Below, piece after piece: positions 29,653-38,542 of a stretch of DNA of 41,023 nucleotides. The stretch is from positions 1 to 41,023 of the IMG/VR virus record IMGVR_UViG_3300011126_000165, one strand, 5' to 3'. Under the pieces are notes generated by a model. It was given only the letters and a program-made list of their open reading frames with translations, made no database searches and was not told the origin of the DNA. A program made the translations under genes and the position numbers. Positions within the stretch are counted from its first letter, which is position 1. Each line of letters begins with the position of its first letter. This DNA is from a virus.

Positions 29653-30699
29653 TTATGCTAATACAGTTGCAACAACTGTTGAATCTGGATCAAGTAGCAT
29701 AGGACAAGAAGTTTGAATCCCATGAATTAATGCATCTGATGGTTCGTCTGTAACTTCAACTTTAGTAATAAAGTTAGTAGCATCAATTGAAACACCTTCT
29801 TTTCTCATGGCAACTGCAACATCATGAGCATAACCCTGAATTGTACCATTTTGTGAAACTTGCGACATAAATGCAACTTTCTTTTCAGGAACTGCTTTTT
29901 GTGTATTTCCATCTTCATCTGTATAGATACCTGAGTATCCCCATAGTTGAATATTTTTATAAGTACCATAATAGATTGCACCAATTTCTGCTGCTCTACT
30001 TTCAAATGCTAAATTACCATTTTCAACTCTTCTATTATCTAATTGATCTTTAATTTCTTGATTAGATGTTAATTTTTGCATTACATTTGGTCTAGCAATA
30101 GCATGTGTTAAAACGTGACCGCTCTCACCTGCAACTGTAATAAATTCATCAAAATCTGCAACTGGATCACCACCTGCTTCATCCCAATAGTTCCCAGCAC
30201 CCAAATCAATAGTATTACCAGCAGTTCTTTCAAAATCTAATGATCTATTTTCACCTTCACCAACTATTGCTAAAGTACCATTAAATACTTGCTCCGCTGC
30301 TGAAACTTCATCTCTAGTTGATGAATTATCTCTTAAATCTGTTACAGCTGTATCCATTAAGGCTAAAGCTTTTGTTTGTAACGACTGTTGCTGAGTATAT
30401 GGAGTAGTTCCAAATAATTTTTTTGATAAATCTTCACTTGTGATGATGTATTTATCTTTTTTAGTTGGTAAAATAAATGATTTTACATCAAAGCCCTTCA
30501 TATTTCTAGGTTTAGATTTATGATTTGGGTTTACATATGAAGCAATATTTGCACCATTTCTTTTAAAATCTAGTTCAATAATTCTTTCACCAAGTGTTTC
30601 AATAACTGGGAAGAATGACATAAATAAGCCAATCTTTGGGCTTGTGTTCATTACTGCTGAAACTGCAGCTCTTGATAGTGTTGCACTAATTGTTGCCAT
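29653..30699 (-). CDS. Major capsid protein, lambda gpE-like
   Basis: I choose ATG 30699, in a TAATG overlap with the upstream gene and behind GGAG, giving 348 residues (lambda gpE has 341). Features of the gpE family: VVEKLGER-like LGERIIELDFKRNGANIASY, then a KDKYIITSEDLSKKLFG loop, a central domain with VADFDEFI and a C-terminal VGVSIDATNFITKVEV-like segment (KEGVSIDATNFITKVEV). It forms the HK97-fold shell and is stabilised by the D-like protein. Confidence 0.9.
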   Translation of the reverse strand: MATISATLSRAAVSAVMNTSPKIGLFMSFFPVIETLGERIIELDFKRNGANIASYVNPNHKSKPRNMKGFDVKSFILPTKKDKYIITSEDLSKKLFGTTPYTQQQSLQTKALALMDTAVTDLRDNSSTRDEVSAAEQVFNGTLAIVGEGENRSLDFERTAGNTIDLGAGNYWDEAGGDPVADFDEFITVAGESGHVLTHAIARPNVMQKLTSNQEIKDQLDNRRVENGNLAFESRAAEIGAIYYGTYKNIQLWGYSGIYTDEDGNTQKAVPEKKVAFMSQVSQNGTIQGYAHDVAVAMRKEGVSIDATNFITKVEVTDEPSDALIHGIQTSCPMLLDPDSTVVATVLA

Positions 30700-31076
30700 T
30701 ATTCTACACTCCAATCTACTAAGATAATATTTTTTGCCTGTAGCGTACCTTTTACATCTGCTTCAACTTGTGGAGCTAAATATGCAATTGATGCTCTATT
30801 AAATTCACCTGTATAACCTACTGTTGTCATGTCTGCAGCTGTTGCATCTACATCTTCACTTAAAACATAAATCTTTTGTTCACTAAAAGGTAATTGCGTA
30901 CCTGCTGGTGTATCTTCTGGATTCATAATTAAATCATTTCTATATTTACCATCATTTCCTAAAACTACAATCATACCTTGTGTATAAACTGTAGCATCTG
31001 TTGCTAAAACAATTGATTCAGTTTCATCTTTTTTAACTAAAAAATCGTTATATTTAACACTTGCAATAGTTGACAT
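30699..31076 (-). CDS. Head decoration protein, lambda gpD-like
   Basis: The 125-residue protein has the HDPD-family layout: a flexible N-terminus, then VYTQGMIVVLGNDGKYRN, EQKIYVLSEDVDATAADM and GYTGEFNRASIAYL. Lambda gpD trimers lock the expanded capsid and let it hold full-length DNA. It lies between protease and capsid genes as in lambda. Confidence 0.88.
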   Translation of the reverse strand: MSTIASVKYNDFLVKKDETESIVLATDATVYTQGMIVVLGNDGKYRNDLIMNPEDTPAGTQLPFSEQKIYVLSEDVDATAADMTTVGYTGEFNRASIAYLAPQVEADVKGTLQAKNIILVDWSVE

Positions 31077-32092
31077 TATTTATCTCCTTCTTTCTTATAT
31101 TGTGCTTTTTCTGCATCTTTCCATGCCTGATCTTCTTCACTTAACTCTTCTTGACTCGAACCAGTTGTAACATCTGCAACATCTTGTGCTGCTTCTTCAA
31201 AATTTGTAGCTGCTACTATTACTGCCTGATTTAATTTAATAGCACAATCCCCTGCACTTAAACCCTCTTTGACAGCATCTGCTTTTGTTTTATCATCACC
31301 ATGTAATGCTAAAATTTGAGATACTCTTTTTCTTTCAGTTGCTATTGCATCTGTTTTTGCTGTCTTTAAAGCTTCGGCATGTGTGTTTGCTTGAGCTTCA
31401 AAATTTGCTTTAGTGTATTCCACACTTTCTCCTTTATTTGAATTTTCGATTTTTGCCGAAGCTGGGTTTACTCCCGTATCAACTTTTAATATTGCTGCTA
31501 CTTGCTCATATTCTTCTGGCTTTGTATTTTTAGATATATTGCCAATACAAGCAGTAAAGCTTTCTTTAGCTAGAGTTCTTGCATTTGCTTCATCTAGTTC
31601 TCCATCTGTTGAGATTAATTCATCTACAAATCCATTGTCTAAAATCTCTTGACCAAAATAAAAAGTTTCAATATCCATTGCATCTTGCATTTCAATATCT
31701 GTTTTACCAGTTTGTGACACATATGCTTTTTTTAAAATATTTGACATACTTTGTAAAATTTTTGCCCTTGAAGTCATTTCTCTATAATCGCCCCATGCAA
31801 AACCTGATGCATTATGGATCATATAGATAGCATTATCATATGACTTTTTTACATCTCCTGCGAGTGCAATATATGAAGCCATTGAAGCAGCTAATCCAAT
31901 ATTTATAGTTGTTACTGTTCCTTTATTGTATTCTTTTATTGCGTTAAAAATTGCGATTCCTTCAATCACGCTTCCACCAGGAGAATTAATTTCAACTGTA
32001 ATATCTCCAGTAGCTACTGATAGTTGATCTTTAATTTCTCGTGCTGAAATTCCCCAGAATCCAATTTCATCATCTATTTTAATTATTGTCAT
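31076..32092 (-). CDS. Prohead protease of ClpP (S14) type fused to scaffold-like tail
   Basis: The 338-residue protein has a ClpP-like domain (1-175): EINSPGGSVIEG, the nucleophile in IGLAASMASYIAL, the His in MIHNASGFAWG and a later Asp in IETFYFGQEILDNGFVDE. A helical C-terminal part (220-338) with RVSQILAL and KEGLSAGDCAIKLNQ resembles the scaffold region of lambda gpC/Nu3-type proteins. It cleaves head proteins during maturation. The start overlaps the portal gene by 14 bp. Confidence 0.87.
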   Translation of the reverse strand: MTIIKIDDEIGFWGISAREIKDQLSVATGDITVEINSPGGSVIEGIAIFNAIKEYNKGTVTTINIGLAASMASYIALAGDVKKSYDNAIYMIHNASGFAWGDYREMTSRAKILQSMSNILKKAYVSQTGKTDIEMQDAMDIETFYFGQEILDNGFVDELISTDGELDEANARTLAKESFTACIGNISKNTKPEEYEQVAAILKVDTGVNPASAKIENSNKGESVEYTKANFEAQANTHAEALKTAKTDAIATERKRVSQILALHGDDKTKADAVKEGLSAGDCAIKLNQAVIVAATNFEEAAQDVADVTTGSSQEELSEEDQAWKDAEKAQYKKEGDK

Positions 32093-33551
32093 CTTGCACT
32101 TCTCCTATTTTATTTAATTCTGCCACTGTCTTAAGTTCTTCTTTTAGAGTTTGTGCATTTGCTTCAAAATCTCCATAACCAAGTTCGGTAGTAGCTTCTT
32201 CATATGTTTTTAATTTTGCATCTATTGCTTTAGTAAATGCAGTAATATCTTTACCAGGATCTACGGACCCCATTGCTTCACCAATCCATTTAGCGTTTAA
32301 AAGTTTAGTCCCATATGTTGCAAATTCTGGAATATTTAATTGACCTGAAAGAATAGCCCAAGTTAAAACCTGATTCCGAATAGGGTTGCAGTATGAAGTT
32401 ATAAACATTTGTCTTTCTGGCTTAACAAACTTCATCATTTGTAACATTGCAGCTCTTGAAGCTGAATAACTAGAAACAAACTGAGTTAAAATTATTTCTA
32501 AAGGAATTCTAGTCTTTGATGAAGTTTTCAATAAACACGTTTTAATAAATTTATCAAAATTTGGGTTGTCCCTATCTTGAGTATGAATTTTTAATTCATC
32601 ACCAGGCTGCAATTGTGTTATACTGTTTTCTTTTACTGTATTTTGTGTAGTTTGTTTTTGCTGCCCTGGTTTACTTAGAAGATCTGTTTGATTTCCAAAT
32701 GTTGCATCTTTTGCAGCGGTTGTAATACTTCCAAAAAATATTGCAGCAAGTTTTGAAGCTGTAAGCTCATATTGCATAAGGTCATTGATATATACAATAT
32801 CCCTTGTAACTGAATTTAAAAAAGGTAAACCTCTTAATTGTTTTGCTTTTTTTCTTTTAAAAACATGCAAAACATTTTTTTTACCATTTTTAAATGCATT
32901 TACTATTTTATAAGTATTATCTTCTTGCAATATAGAATATTGAAGTGGCATTTTTTCTCTAGATGTTCTAATCCCTTGCATAAAATTCAAATCTGTACTT
33001 TGAATATACTGCCCGTCTATTTGATTTACTTGTAAAACTTTTTGATCTCTTATTTTTGTAAGTGGTAATAAAGTAAAAGAATCGCCATCGATTTTATACG
33101 ACTCATAGGCTAATCTTTGTAATTCATAAAAATTATCTTTTGCAGTTATATCACAGATTGTGCTTTCAGCCCATTGCTTAAAATAATTATCTAAAGCTCT
33201 TTCAATTTCCTTTATTCTAGCTTCTGAAATACTAGGAACTTGACTTTTCAATATAGTTGATTTTGGCTTTAACCCAGAACCAATAACATGGTCTGTAGCT
33301 GAATTTATTATACCTTCATAAAAACCATTGTTATTAAAATATTTTCTTGCAGTCGCTCTAGCTTCTTGTAAAGGTACAATATCATCATTTGCGGTATTGT
33401 CAAATACTTCAATATTATAATGCGGTGCTGGTGTAGTAGAATCATACTCTGTACCAAATCCACCAATTAAAGCGGTAGCATTTCTAAGCTGCTGCCTTCT
33501 AAATCCAGCTTCAGGACTGAAAAAACCAATAGTTTTATCCAAAAAGTTCAT
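32079..33551 (-). CDS. Portal protein, lambda gpB-like
   Basis: The 490-residue protein follows the lambda portal family: an N-terminal GGFGTEYDSTTPAPHYN, RKYFNNNGFYEGIINSATDH, VGSGLKP, then VNQIDGQYIQSTD and a late SYSASRAAMLQMMKFVKPER. The dodecamer is the DNA entry port and joins terminase and tail. Overlaps on both sides are 14-17 bp. Confidence 0.92.
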   Translation of the reverse strand: MNFLDKTIGFFSPEAGFRRQQLRNATALIGGFGTEYDSTTPAPHYNIEVFDNTANDDIVPLQEARATARKYFNNNGFYEGIINSATDHVIGSGLKPKSTILKSQVPSISEARIKEIERALDNYFKQWAESTICDITAKDNFYELQRLAYESYKIDGDSFTLLPLTKIRDQKVLQVNQIDGQYIQSTDLNFMQGIRTSREKMPLQYSILQEDNTYKIVNAFKNGKKNVLHVFKRKKAKQLRGLPFLNSVTRDIVYINDLMQYELTASKLAAIFFGSITTAAKDATFGNQTDLLSKPGQQKQTTQNTVKENSITQLQPGDELKIHTQDRDNPNFDKFIKTCLLKTSSKTRIPLEIILTQFVSSYSASRAAMLQMMKFVKPERQMFITSYCNPIRNQVLTWAILSGQLNIPEFATYGTKLLNAKWIGEAMGSVDPGKDITAFTKAIDAKLKTYEEATTELGYGDFEANAQTLKEELKTVAELNKIGEVQDDNN

Positions 33552-33846
33552 GATTTTTTCCTACAGTATAAATAGTGTTGATTTTTGGAGCATTAATTGA
33601 GCAGCCTTGAAGTCTATTCCATTCGTTTTCCCAAAAATTTAACATTTTTGTTACTTCATCTGCATCTGCTCTAGTAAGTTTTCTTTTTGAATTTTGACCA
33701 TTTGAAATTTCATATTCTTTATTTAGCGAAAGGGCTTGATTGGCATCGTACCACATTTGATAAGTTTCTAAAGCTAAATCTAAAGCAGTTTTACCATTGT
33801 TTAGTTTATCAGCTAAAGCATCAAGAATATTTTTGTTTGCAGCCAT
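33535..33846 (-). CDS. Head-tail joining protein, gpW-like
   Basis: The 103-residue helical protein has ISNGQNSKRKLTRADADEVT followed by KMLNFWENEW, close to the gpW pattern (EFxxxxLxDLxxYIxxLE). It is larger than lambda gpW (68 residues). Position immediately upstream of the portal gene matches lambda's A-W-B order. gpW seals the portal after packaging and is needed for tail joining. Confidence 0.65.
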   Translation of the reverse strand: MAANKNILDALADKLNNGKTALDLALETYQMWYDANQALSLNKEYEISNGQNSKRKLTRADADEVTKMLNFWENEWNRLQGCSINAPKINTIYTVGKNHELFG

Positions 33847-33972
33847 AAGGTAATTCCGTATTTTGGGGTAGAGTTTTTAAATCCTCTTATTGCTGTAATT
33901 CTATCTAATTTAAACTTTATTGTCAACTTGTTGTGTTACCTCATCGACTATTTGTTTTTCTAACTTTTTATT
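33847..33972 (-). other. Gap with vestigial reading frames
   Basis: Just after the 29-codon membrane ORF, the same frame continues open past its TAA (KKLEKQIVDEVTQQVDNK). A second possible 36-codon ORF begins at a TTG near 33922 (FKLDRITAIRGFKNSTPKYG). Neither has a good start and ribosome site, so both may be decayed or rely on unusual starts. Confidence 0.35.
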
Positions 33973-34062
33973 TTACATAACTTGTTTTATATATACAAAC
34001 ATCATTCCTATTGTTATAATACTTGCAGATATCAAAGCGTAATCTATTAATTCTAAATTCAT
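33973..34062 (-). CDS. Tiny membrane peptide
   Basis: A 29-codon ORF behind a good AGAGGTAA ribosome site. It is one hydrophobic helix (YALISASIITIGMMFVYI) with short ends. The frame stays open beyond the TAA for another 20 codons of charged sequence, so this may be the truncated remainder of a slightly larger membrane-anchored protein. Confidence 0.45.
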   Translation of the reverse strand: MNLELIDYALISASIITIGMMFVYIKQVM

Positions 34063-34066
34063 ATTT

Positions 34067-34240
34067 TTACCTCTTGCCTTTCTTTTTACATATCTTTATA
34101 TCTGATAAAGGTACTGTAATGACGTTTCCATATTTACTGATAAGTTCTATTGTAAAATCATTCATATTAGGCTCTGAATAGATATTTAATTTTTTCTTTT
34201 TATACTTTGCTTTCAATATCCCTGCTCTTTCTAAACTCAT
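34067..34240 (-). CDS. Small basic hypothetical protein
   Basis: A 57-residue ORF starting in an ATGA overlap (34237-34240). The first half is basic (LERAGILKAKYKKKK) and the second is beta-like (IELISKYGNVITVPLSDI). It looks like a small SH3-type or nucleic-acid-binding fold. The overlap and coding character support it. Confidence 0.55.
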   Translation of the reverse strand: MSLERAGILKAKYKKKKLNIYSEPNMNDFTIELISKYGNVITVPLSDIKICKKKGKR

Positions 34241-34782
34241 CTTTTTACCTCTATTAAAAATATATTGTCTTCCATTGACGGGTTTTCGGATAATGTTTTA
34301 AGATGCTTTCTTATTCCTATGCTGATATTTGTTGCATAAGAAAACTTATCTTTAAAAAAACTTTTATCTTTTTCTAATATTTTTTCTGCATCTACTATTG
34401 TTAGATCTCCTACTCTAGCAACTCTAACATCAATACATTTAATATTCTTGTGTCTTGATTGATGTTCTTGCATCTGTGAAGCTGGTTTCCAAGGTGTATC
34501 TATTGGTTCATAATCTGTATCCACACAGTCTTCGATTTCTCCTTCAGCTCTATAGTAAATCATTTCCGAATCAATGTCATCAACATCTTCTAATAATTCT
34601 GCAAATTCCTCTTTAATAAAAAACTCATCACCTTTTTGGATTGGTGCAAATACTTCAATAAAAGCCAAATCTCTATTCTTTAGCCATGCTTGAGTATCTT
34701 TACTTATTGGTATCATAAACATAGTAGCGCCATTCTCAAACGCTTTTACTTGACTACTTGTAAACTCTATACCTTTTTTCAT
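34237..34782 (-). CDS. ASCH-like phage protein
   Basis: The 181-residue protein follows a phage family seen with ASCH-type (PUA-like) folds. It opens GIEFTSSQVKAFENGAT, corresponding to the usual 'SxxMVxAIxxGxKTxTRR'; the middle has GDEFFIKEEFAE, and WKPASQMQEHQSRHKNIKCIDV corresponds to 'WRPxxxMPxxASRxxLxV', followed by VRVARVGDLTIVDAEKIL. Notably, the strongly conserved TxTRR is replaced by TMFMIP, so substrate handling may differ. Such proteins are thought to bind modified nucleic acids. AAAGGATAAGAA precedes the start. Confidence 0.65.
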   Translation of the reverse strand: MKKGIEFTSSQVKAFENGATMFMIPISKDTQAWLKNRDLAFIEVFAPIQKGDEFFIKEEFAELLEDVDDIDSEMIYYRAEGEIEDCVDTDYEPIDTPWKPASQMQEHQSRHKNIKCIDVRVARVGDLTIVDAEKILEKDKSFFKDKFSYATNISIGIRKHLKTLSENPSMEDNIFLIEVKR

Positions 34783-34812
34783 TTCTTATCCTTTTAACTT
34801 ATGTTATTTTTT

Positions 34813-35139
34813 CTAATCTTTTTCATACATATATTCTATTTTTCCATATTTTTTATCTAGCGCTTGCTTTTCATTATAGTATATATCAAAGTGCTTATAT
34901 ACTCCTCGAATAAGTTCTGCATCATATGGATTGTTTTTATTACATTCTGTTTCTATCCATGACATATTAGTTACTAGTCTTGTTATTATTACATGAGCTA
35001 GTGGATATTCTTTGTTTTCTATTAGCTCATTATATATTGGTGCTTGTTGTCCTATTTTTTTTGCTAGTCTTTCACATGGTTTTGTCATATTAGCATTTAG
35101 TGAAAGTATTAGTGCTAGTAGTATTGTTATTGTTTTCAT
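34813..35139 (-). CDS. Secreted or periplasmic small protein
   Basis: I choose ATG 35139, in an ATGA overlap, giving 108 residues with a signal peptide (KTITILLALILSLNANM, cleavage probably after Ala-Asn). The mature part is charged and helical with two Cys (about 22 and 69) that could form a disulphide in the periplasm. Function unknown; a late-expressed secreted protein could act in lysis or exclusion. Confidence 0.6.
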   Translation of the reverse strand: MKTITILLALILSLNANMTKPCERLAKKIGQQAPIYNELIENKEYPLAHVIITRLVTNMSWIETECNKNNPYDAELIRGVYKHFDIYYNEKQALDKKYGKIEYMYEKD

Positions 35140-35645
35140 TTCATTATCCAATCTGTTTTTATTTTTGCTATTGATTTACGAAGTGTTATATCTTCATAAC
35201 CTTTTATTTTATAGTCTTTTGCTAATACAAAGTACCACTTTATACTATTTTTTCTTCTTGGGGATATCCTAGTATAAGTTTCATTTATTAAACTATGTAA
35301 CGCAAGATTCTTTTTAAACCCTACTTTTTCTATTTGAACATTTGTATAAAATAAATATGTTTCTTCATTTGAGTTATTAAAAGCTACTACTGGATTATCT
35401 AGTGCCTCGCCTGTCATTTCTCTTTTACATGGTAAGTTGTATTCTTTTCTTACTCTTACTACTGCTTTTTCTATAGCAGAAAGAGATTTATAACCTAAAT
35501 CCTCTGCTATTTTTTTTAGGTGTTCCCCTTTTATAAAATATCTTTGGTATATTGCTCTTTCTCTTAGCTTTGCAGTTGCATCACGGTTTTTTATATATTT
35601 TGTTTCTCTTATCGCTTGAAATCTCTTAGGATTACTACACATCAT
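35136..35645 (-). CDS. Helix-turn-helix DNA-binding protein (candidate)
   Basis: The 169-residue basic protein has a stretch from 32 to 70 (FIKGEHLKKIAEDLGYKSLS, followed by AIEKAVVRVRKEY) that reads as a sigma-like HTH. The C-terminal half is basic and aromatic. It starts in an overlap with the CI-like gene, behind GAGGG. It could control late transcription, but the role is inferred. Confidence 0.5.
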   Translation of the reverse strand: MMCSNPKRFQAIRETKYIKNRDATAKLRERAIYQRYFIKGEHLKKIAEDLGYKSLSAIEKAVVRVRKEYNLPCKREMTGEALDNPVVAFNNSNEETYLFYTNVQIEKVGFKKNLALHSLINETYTRISPRRKNSIKWYFVLAKDYKIKGYEDITLRKSIAKIKTDWIMK

Positions 35646-35869
35646 TTTCCCTCAAACAACATATTATTAATGTTTATATTTCTTTTTTCACAAAAAATAC
35701 ATATTTCTTCAATTGGGATAGATCCTCTAGATTTTCTAACTCTCAAATTGGTTGCGGTTAATCCTAAAGCTTTTGCTACATCTACATCAAACACAGGACC
35801 TTTTTTTTGATGACAAATTTTATCTTTTATTACTTCTATTATTTCATCTAGCGTTTTCATTCTCTTCAT
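35642..35869 (-). CDS. CI-type repressor HTH domain, stand-alone
   Basis: The 75-residue protein consists only of a Bacteriophage CI repressor-type HTH: GPVFDVDVAKALGLTATNLR, then KSRGSIPIEEICIFCEKRNI and NINNMLF. It lacks the C-terminal peptidase and dimerisation domain of full CI proteins, so it cannot be RecA-cleaved; an antirepressor (4510-5196) could be its off-switch. It lies downstream of the 36131-36159 promoter, within the late-direction block. AAAGGATAAAT precedes ATG 35869. Confidence 0.75.
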   Translation of the reverse strand: MKRMKTLDEIIEVIKDKICHQKKGPVFDVDVAKALGLTATNLRVRKSRGSIPIEEICIFCEKRNININNMLFEGK

Positions 35870-35901
35870 ATTTATCCTTTGTTTCTCATTTTTTGTTTGT
35901 T

Positions 35902-36105
35902 TTAATTTTCTATTATTTTTAAAAGTTTATATCTTTTTTTCTCTAGAATATTGGATTGTATTCCATTGTCCCAAACTATTACACCATTTTTAAAAACGCC
36001 CTTTGTCCCTACTGGAAGTTTTAAAGATGATGTTCCAAAGTCACATTTAACTCTTTTAACTCTCGTGTTTTCTTTTATTTCTATTCCGTTTACATCCGTT
36101 ATCAT
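35902..36105 (-). CDS. Small SH3/KOW-like protein
   Basis: I choose ATG 36105, five bases behind AAGGA, giving 67 residues. The pattern DVNGIEIKENTRVKRVKCDF followed by LPVGTKGVFKNGVIVWDNG is beta-barrel-like, with a KOW-type GxKGxVxxI core. Such folds often bind RNA or protein. It is the first gene behind its own promoter. Confidence 0.6.
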   Translation of the reverse strand: MITDVNGIEIKENTRVKRVKCDFGTSSLKLPVGTKGVFKNGVIVWDNGIQSNILEKKRYKLLKIIEN

Positions 36106-36130
36106 ATTCATCCTTTGTTTATATGAGATT

Positions 36131-36159
36131 ATTTTAACATACTTTAAAATAAATGTCAA
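36131..36159 (-). promoter_or_regulatory. Leftward promoter downstream of terL
   Basis: On the minus strand TTGACA (36154-36159), a 17-bp spacer and TAAAAT (36131-36136) form a near-consensus promoter. The TTGACATTTATTTT core equals that of the promoter at 8422. It lies between terL and the small cassette that encodes the CI-like protein. Confidence 0.85.
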
Positions 36160-36169
36160 GACTTTTATT

Positions 36170-38083
36170 TTAATCTTCTTGAATTTGTAAATTTAACCCT
36201 GTTTCGCTTTGTATTACTCTTATTGCTGCTAGTTGATAGCCTATAAGGTCTAGGGCTTCATTTCTTGTGGATGTAGTGTTTTTTACATATGTTCCTTCTA
36301 GTATTCCACGTTTATTTATTTTAAAAACTTTTTTTTCTGATGTGATTTGCTCAAACCATTCTAGGTCAAAAGATTTATTATGATGAATGAAACCATTCTC
36401 ATGCGGCTGTTTAGCTAGTCTCTCAAACACTGTATCTTTTGCTTTTGTAGTTGCCACCCATAGAATCTTATCTTTTTCATTTTGTGTTGTTTTAATTTGT
36501 CCTATTGGTCTTGCATCATTTGTTTTTACTTCTTTATCATCTCCTTTTAGCATTAAAAAATCTTGTGGATTTGCCCTTACAAATTTTTTAACATAATCTG
36601 TTCTTTGCCCTGCCATATCTATAAACCCTCTAAAAATATAAACAGCCCTATTTGAACTTGTGTATAATTCTGTATTTTTTATTTTAAGCAGTTCATCCCA
36701 TACAAACTTATTTTCTGGATCACCCATAATCTTCCCTGCTTTAATATTATACGATGTTTCGCCCTCACACCATGCAGTTATAAGGTATTCTAGTCTGTCA
36801 TTTTGTGTATCTACTGTCATCAATAACACTTTTGCATTTTCTGGCACATGTTGATACTCTTCTGCTGCATCCATTAGAGTATTGGTATCTAATTTGATAT
36901 TTTCTTCTTCAAATGTTTGTCCCAACCATGTATTATAAAAGGCTTTCATTTTTCGTGAATTACCTATTGCCTTAACAAATGTATCAGACATATTAGCCCA
37001 TGTTGTTGTAGGTTGATATGACAAACCAGCCCATATATAATATCCTCTTTTTTTTCTACCATTTCTATTATATTCAGCTGTTTTATTACAAGTTTTACAT
37101 AGAGCTTCACCGTTTTTAGAATCTGTAATATCATCTTTATTGTAATACCAGCTTCTATTATCTGTTGGTTTTTGCCACTCACCACAACAATAAAAGGGCG
37201 CAGTTTGATACCATCTCCCAGCCTTATCAAGTTTCTTTTTTTCTTTATGCGGGATTCTAGTTTCGCAGTTTTCACATAACATATAAGCAGTATTTGTTAA
37301 GTGAACCTTTACACCTTCCCTATATTCTTTATCCCACCTAATATGCTTAAAAAAATCTAGTGCTTGCTCGTATTGGCAATGTGGACATTTCCAATATCTA
37401 AATCGTTGATCAGTTTCATTAAATCTTATCTCTGTAAGGTCCTGACCTTTAATCGTAGGAGTTGATCCTATTACTACTTGACCATTCCAATACGACTCAG
37501 TTCTTTTTTTTCCTAGTTCATATGGATCACCTTCTCCATCAACATCATGAGGAAATCGTGAAAACTCATCAAAGATAACATCTTTTGCAGTTGCAGAAGC
37601 ATAATTATTTGCAGACACTCCACCACGGGAAGAAATATATCCACCAATAAAAGATTTTTTATTTAAAGTGTCCGATTCTCTATCTCTAATAATCTTGTCA
37701 TTTACGCACTTCATATCCCTCACAAGAGGTTTAAACTCATCTTTCGACCAATCAGTCGCTTTCTTATCGTTTGGATGAAATATAAGCGTTGTGGCTGGGT
37801 TTTCTGCTATATTATATGCAACCTTGAAGTTTATCATTTTAGTATAACCAATACGAGTTGATTTTAAAAATACAATCAATTCTATCTCATCATCTGTTAA
37901 TGCAATAAGTGGTTCTTCTTGATATGCGAAAGGTACAAATCTTCCAGTAACCGCTGAACCTTCTGGTGATAGATAACCTTCTACTTTTGCAAACTCCAAT
38001 CCGTTTATTTTTGGTTTTGGTTTTAGTTCACTAAGTATAAGACTATATATAGATAGTTGTTTTTTATTTAGTTCTGCTGACAT
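36170..38083 (-). CDS. Terminase large subunit, lambda gpA-like
   Basis: The 637-residue protein (lambda gpA has 641) has the ATPase part with the deviant Walker A KSTRIGYTK (74-82) as in gpA, Walker B DVIFDEFSRF (168-177), and a zinc-binding insertion with CPHC (about 236), CENC, a CCG and CKTC pairs. The nuclease part opens at VLLMTVDTQNDRLEYLI (about 420). It cuts concatemers at cos and drives packaging. gpA-type terminases make staggered cos cuts, agreeing with the 12-bp terminal repeat. Confidence 0.95.
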   Translation of the reverse strand: MSAELNKKQLSIYSLILSELKPKPKINGLEFAKVEGYLSPEGSAVTGRFVPFAYQEEPLIALTDDEIELIVFLKSTRIGYTKMINFKVAYNIAENPATTLIFHPNDKKATDWSKDEFKPLVRDMKCVNDKIIRDRESDTLNKKSFIGGYISSRGGVSANNYASATAKDVIFDEFSRFPHDVDGEGDPYELGKKRTESYWNGQVVIGSTPTIKGQDLTEIRFNETDQRFRYWKCPHCQYEQALDFFKHIRWDKEYREGVKVHLTNTAYMLCENCETRIPHKEKKKLDKAGRWYQTAPFYCCGEWQKPTDNRSWYYNKDDITDSKNGEALCKTCNKTAEYNRNGRKKRGYYIWAGLSYQPTTTWANMSDTFVKAIGNSRKMKAFYNTWLGQTFEEENIKLDTNTLMDAAEEYQHVPENAKVLLMTVDTQNDRLEYLITAWCEGETSYNIKAGKIMGDPENKFVWDELLKIKNTELYTSSNRAVYIFRGFIDMAGQRTDYVKKFVRANPQDFLMLKGDDKEVKTNDARPIGQIKTTQNEKDKILWVATTKAKDTVFERLAKQPHENGFIHHNKSFDLEWFEQITSEKKVFKINKRGILEGTYVKNTTSTRNEALDLIGYQLAAIRVIQSETGLNLQIQED

Positions 38084-38541
38084 ATTTCAAACTTACCCAA
38101 TGCTAGTCTATTTCTTCGTGAAATACACAAATCATTTTCATCTTTTCTGTTCAACTCCAGCAACGCTTGGTCACATTCTTTTTGATCTAAATAGTTGTAT
38201 TTATTATAAAAGTTATCTGCACCTCTTATTTTATCTTGCAAATCTACCAATGTGTAACATTGAGTATCTTCTTCATATTCAATTGGTCTATTTCCATTAT
38301 CTGCTTCATAATCTCTTAGACATTTTAAATAGTCTTTTGTGTCAAAGTAATCTTCAAAATCATTGCACTCATCTTGGACACTATAATAAAACTCAACTGA
38401 TTTTCTTAAACCCTTATCATATTCACAACATGCCTCATAAGATTCGTCTACTGTATATATTCTGCTACATACTAAGTATCTATTATCTCTTGCCATAATA
38501 TTAAATGTTTCTTTTGTATCTTCAAAAACAATTGTATTCAT
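38068..38541 (-). CDS. Hypothetical Cys-rich acidic protein
   Basis: The 157-residue protein is strongly acidic with eight or more Cys and many Tyr, and a repeated D/E-rich helical character (ECNDFEDYFDTKDYLKCLRD). No signal peptide. It lies between the RusA-like and terL genes and overlaps terL by 16 bp. No family recognised. Confidence 0.6.
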   Translation of the reverse strand: MNTIVFEDTKETFNIMARDNRYLVCSRIYTVDESYEACCEYDKGLRKSVEFYYSVQDECNDFEDYFDTKDYLKCLRDYEADNGNRPIEYEEDTQCYTLVDLQDKIRGADNFYNKYNYLDQKECDQALLELNRKDENDLCISRRNRLALGKFEICQQN

Positions 38542-38542
38542 C

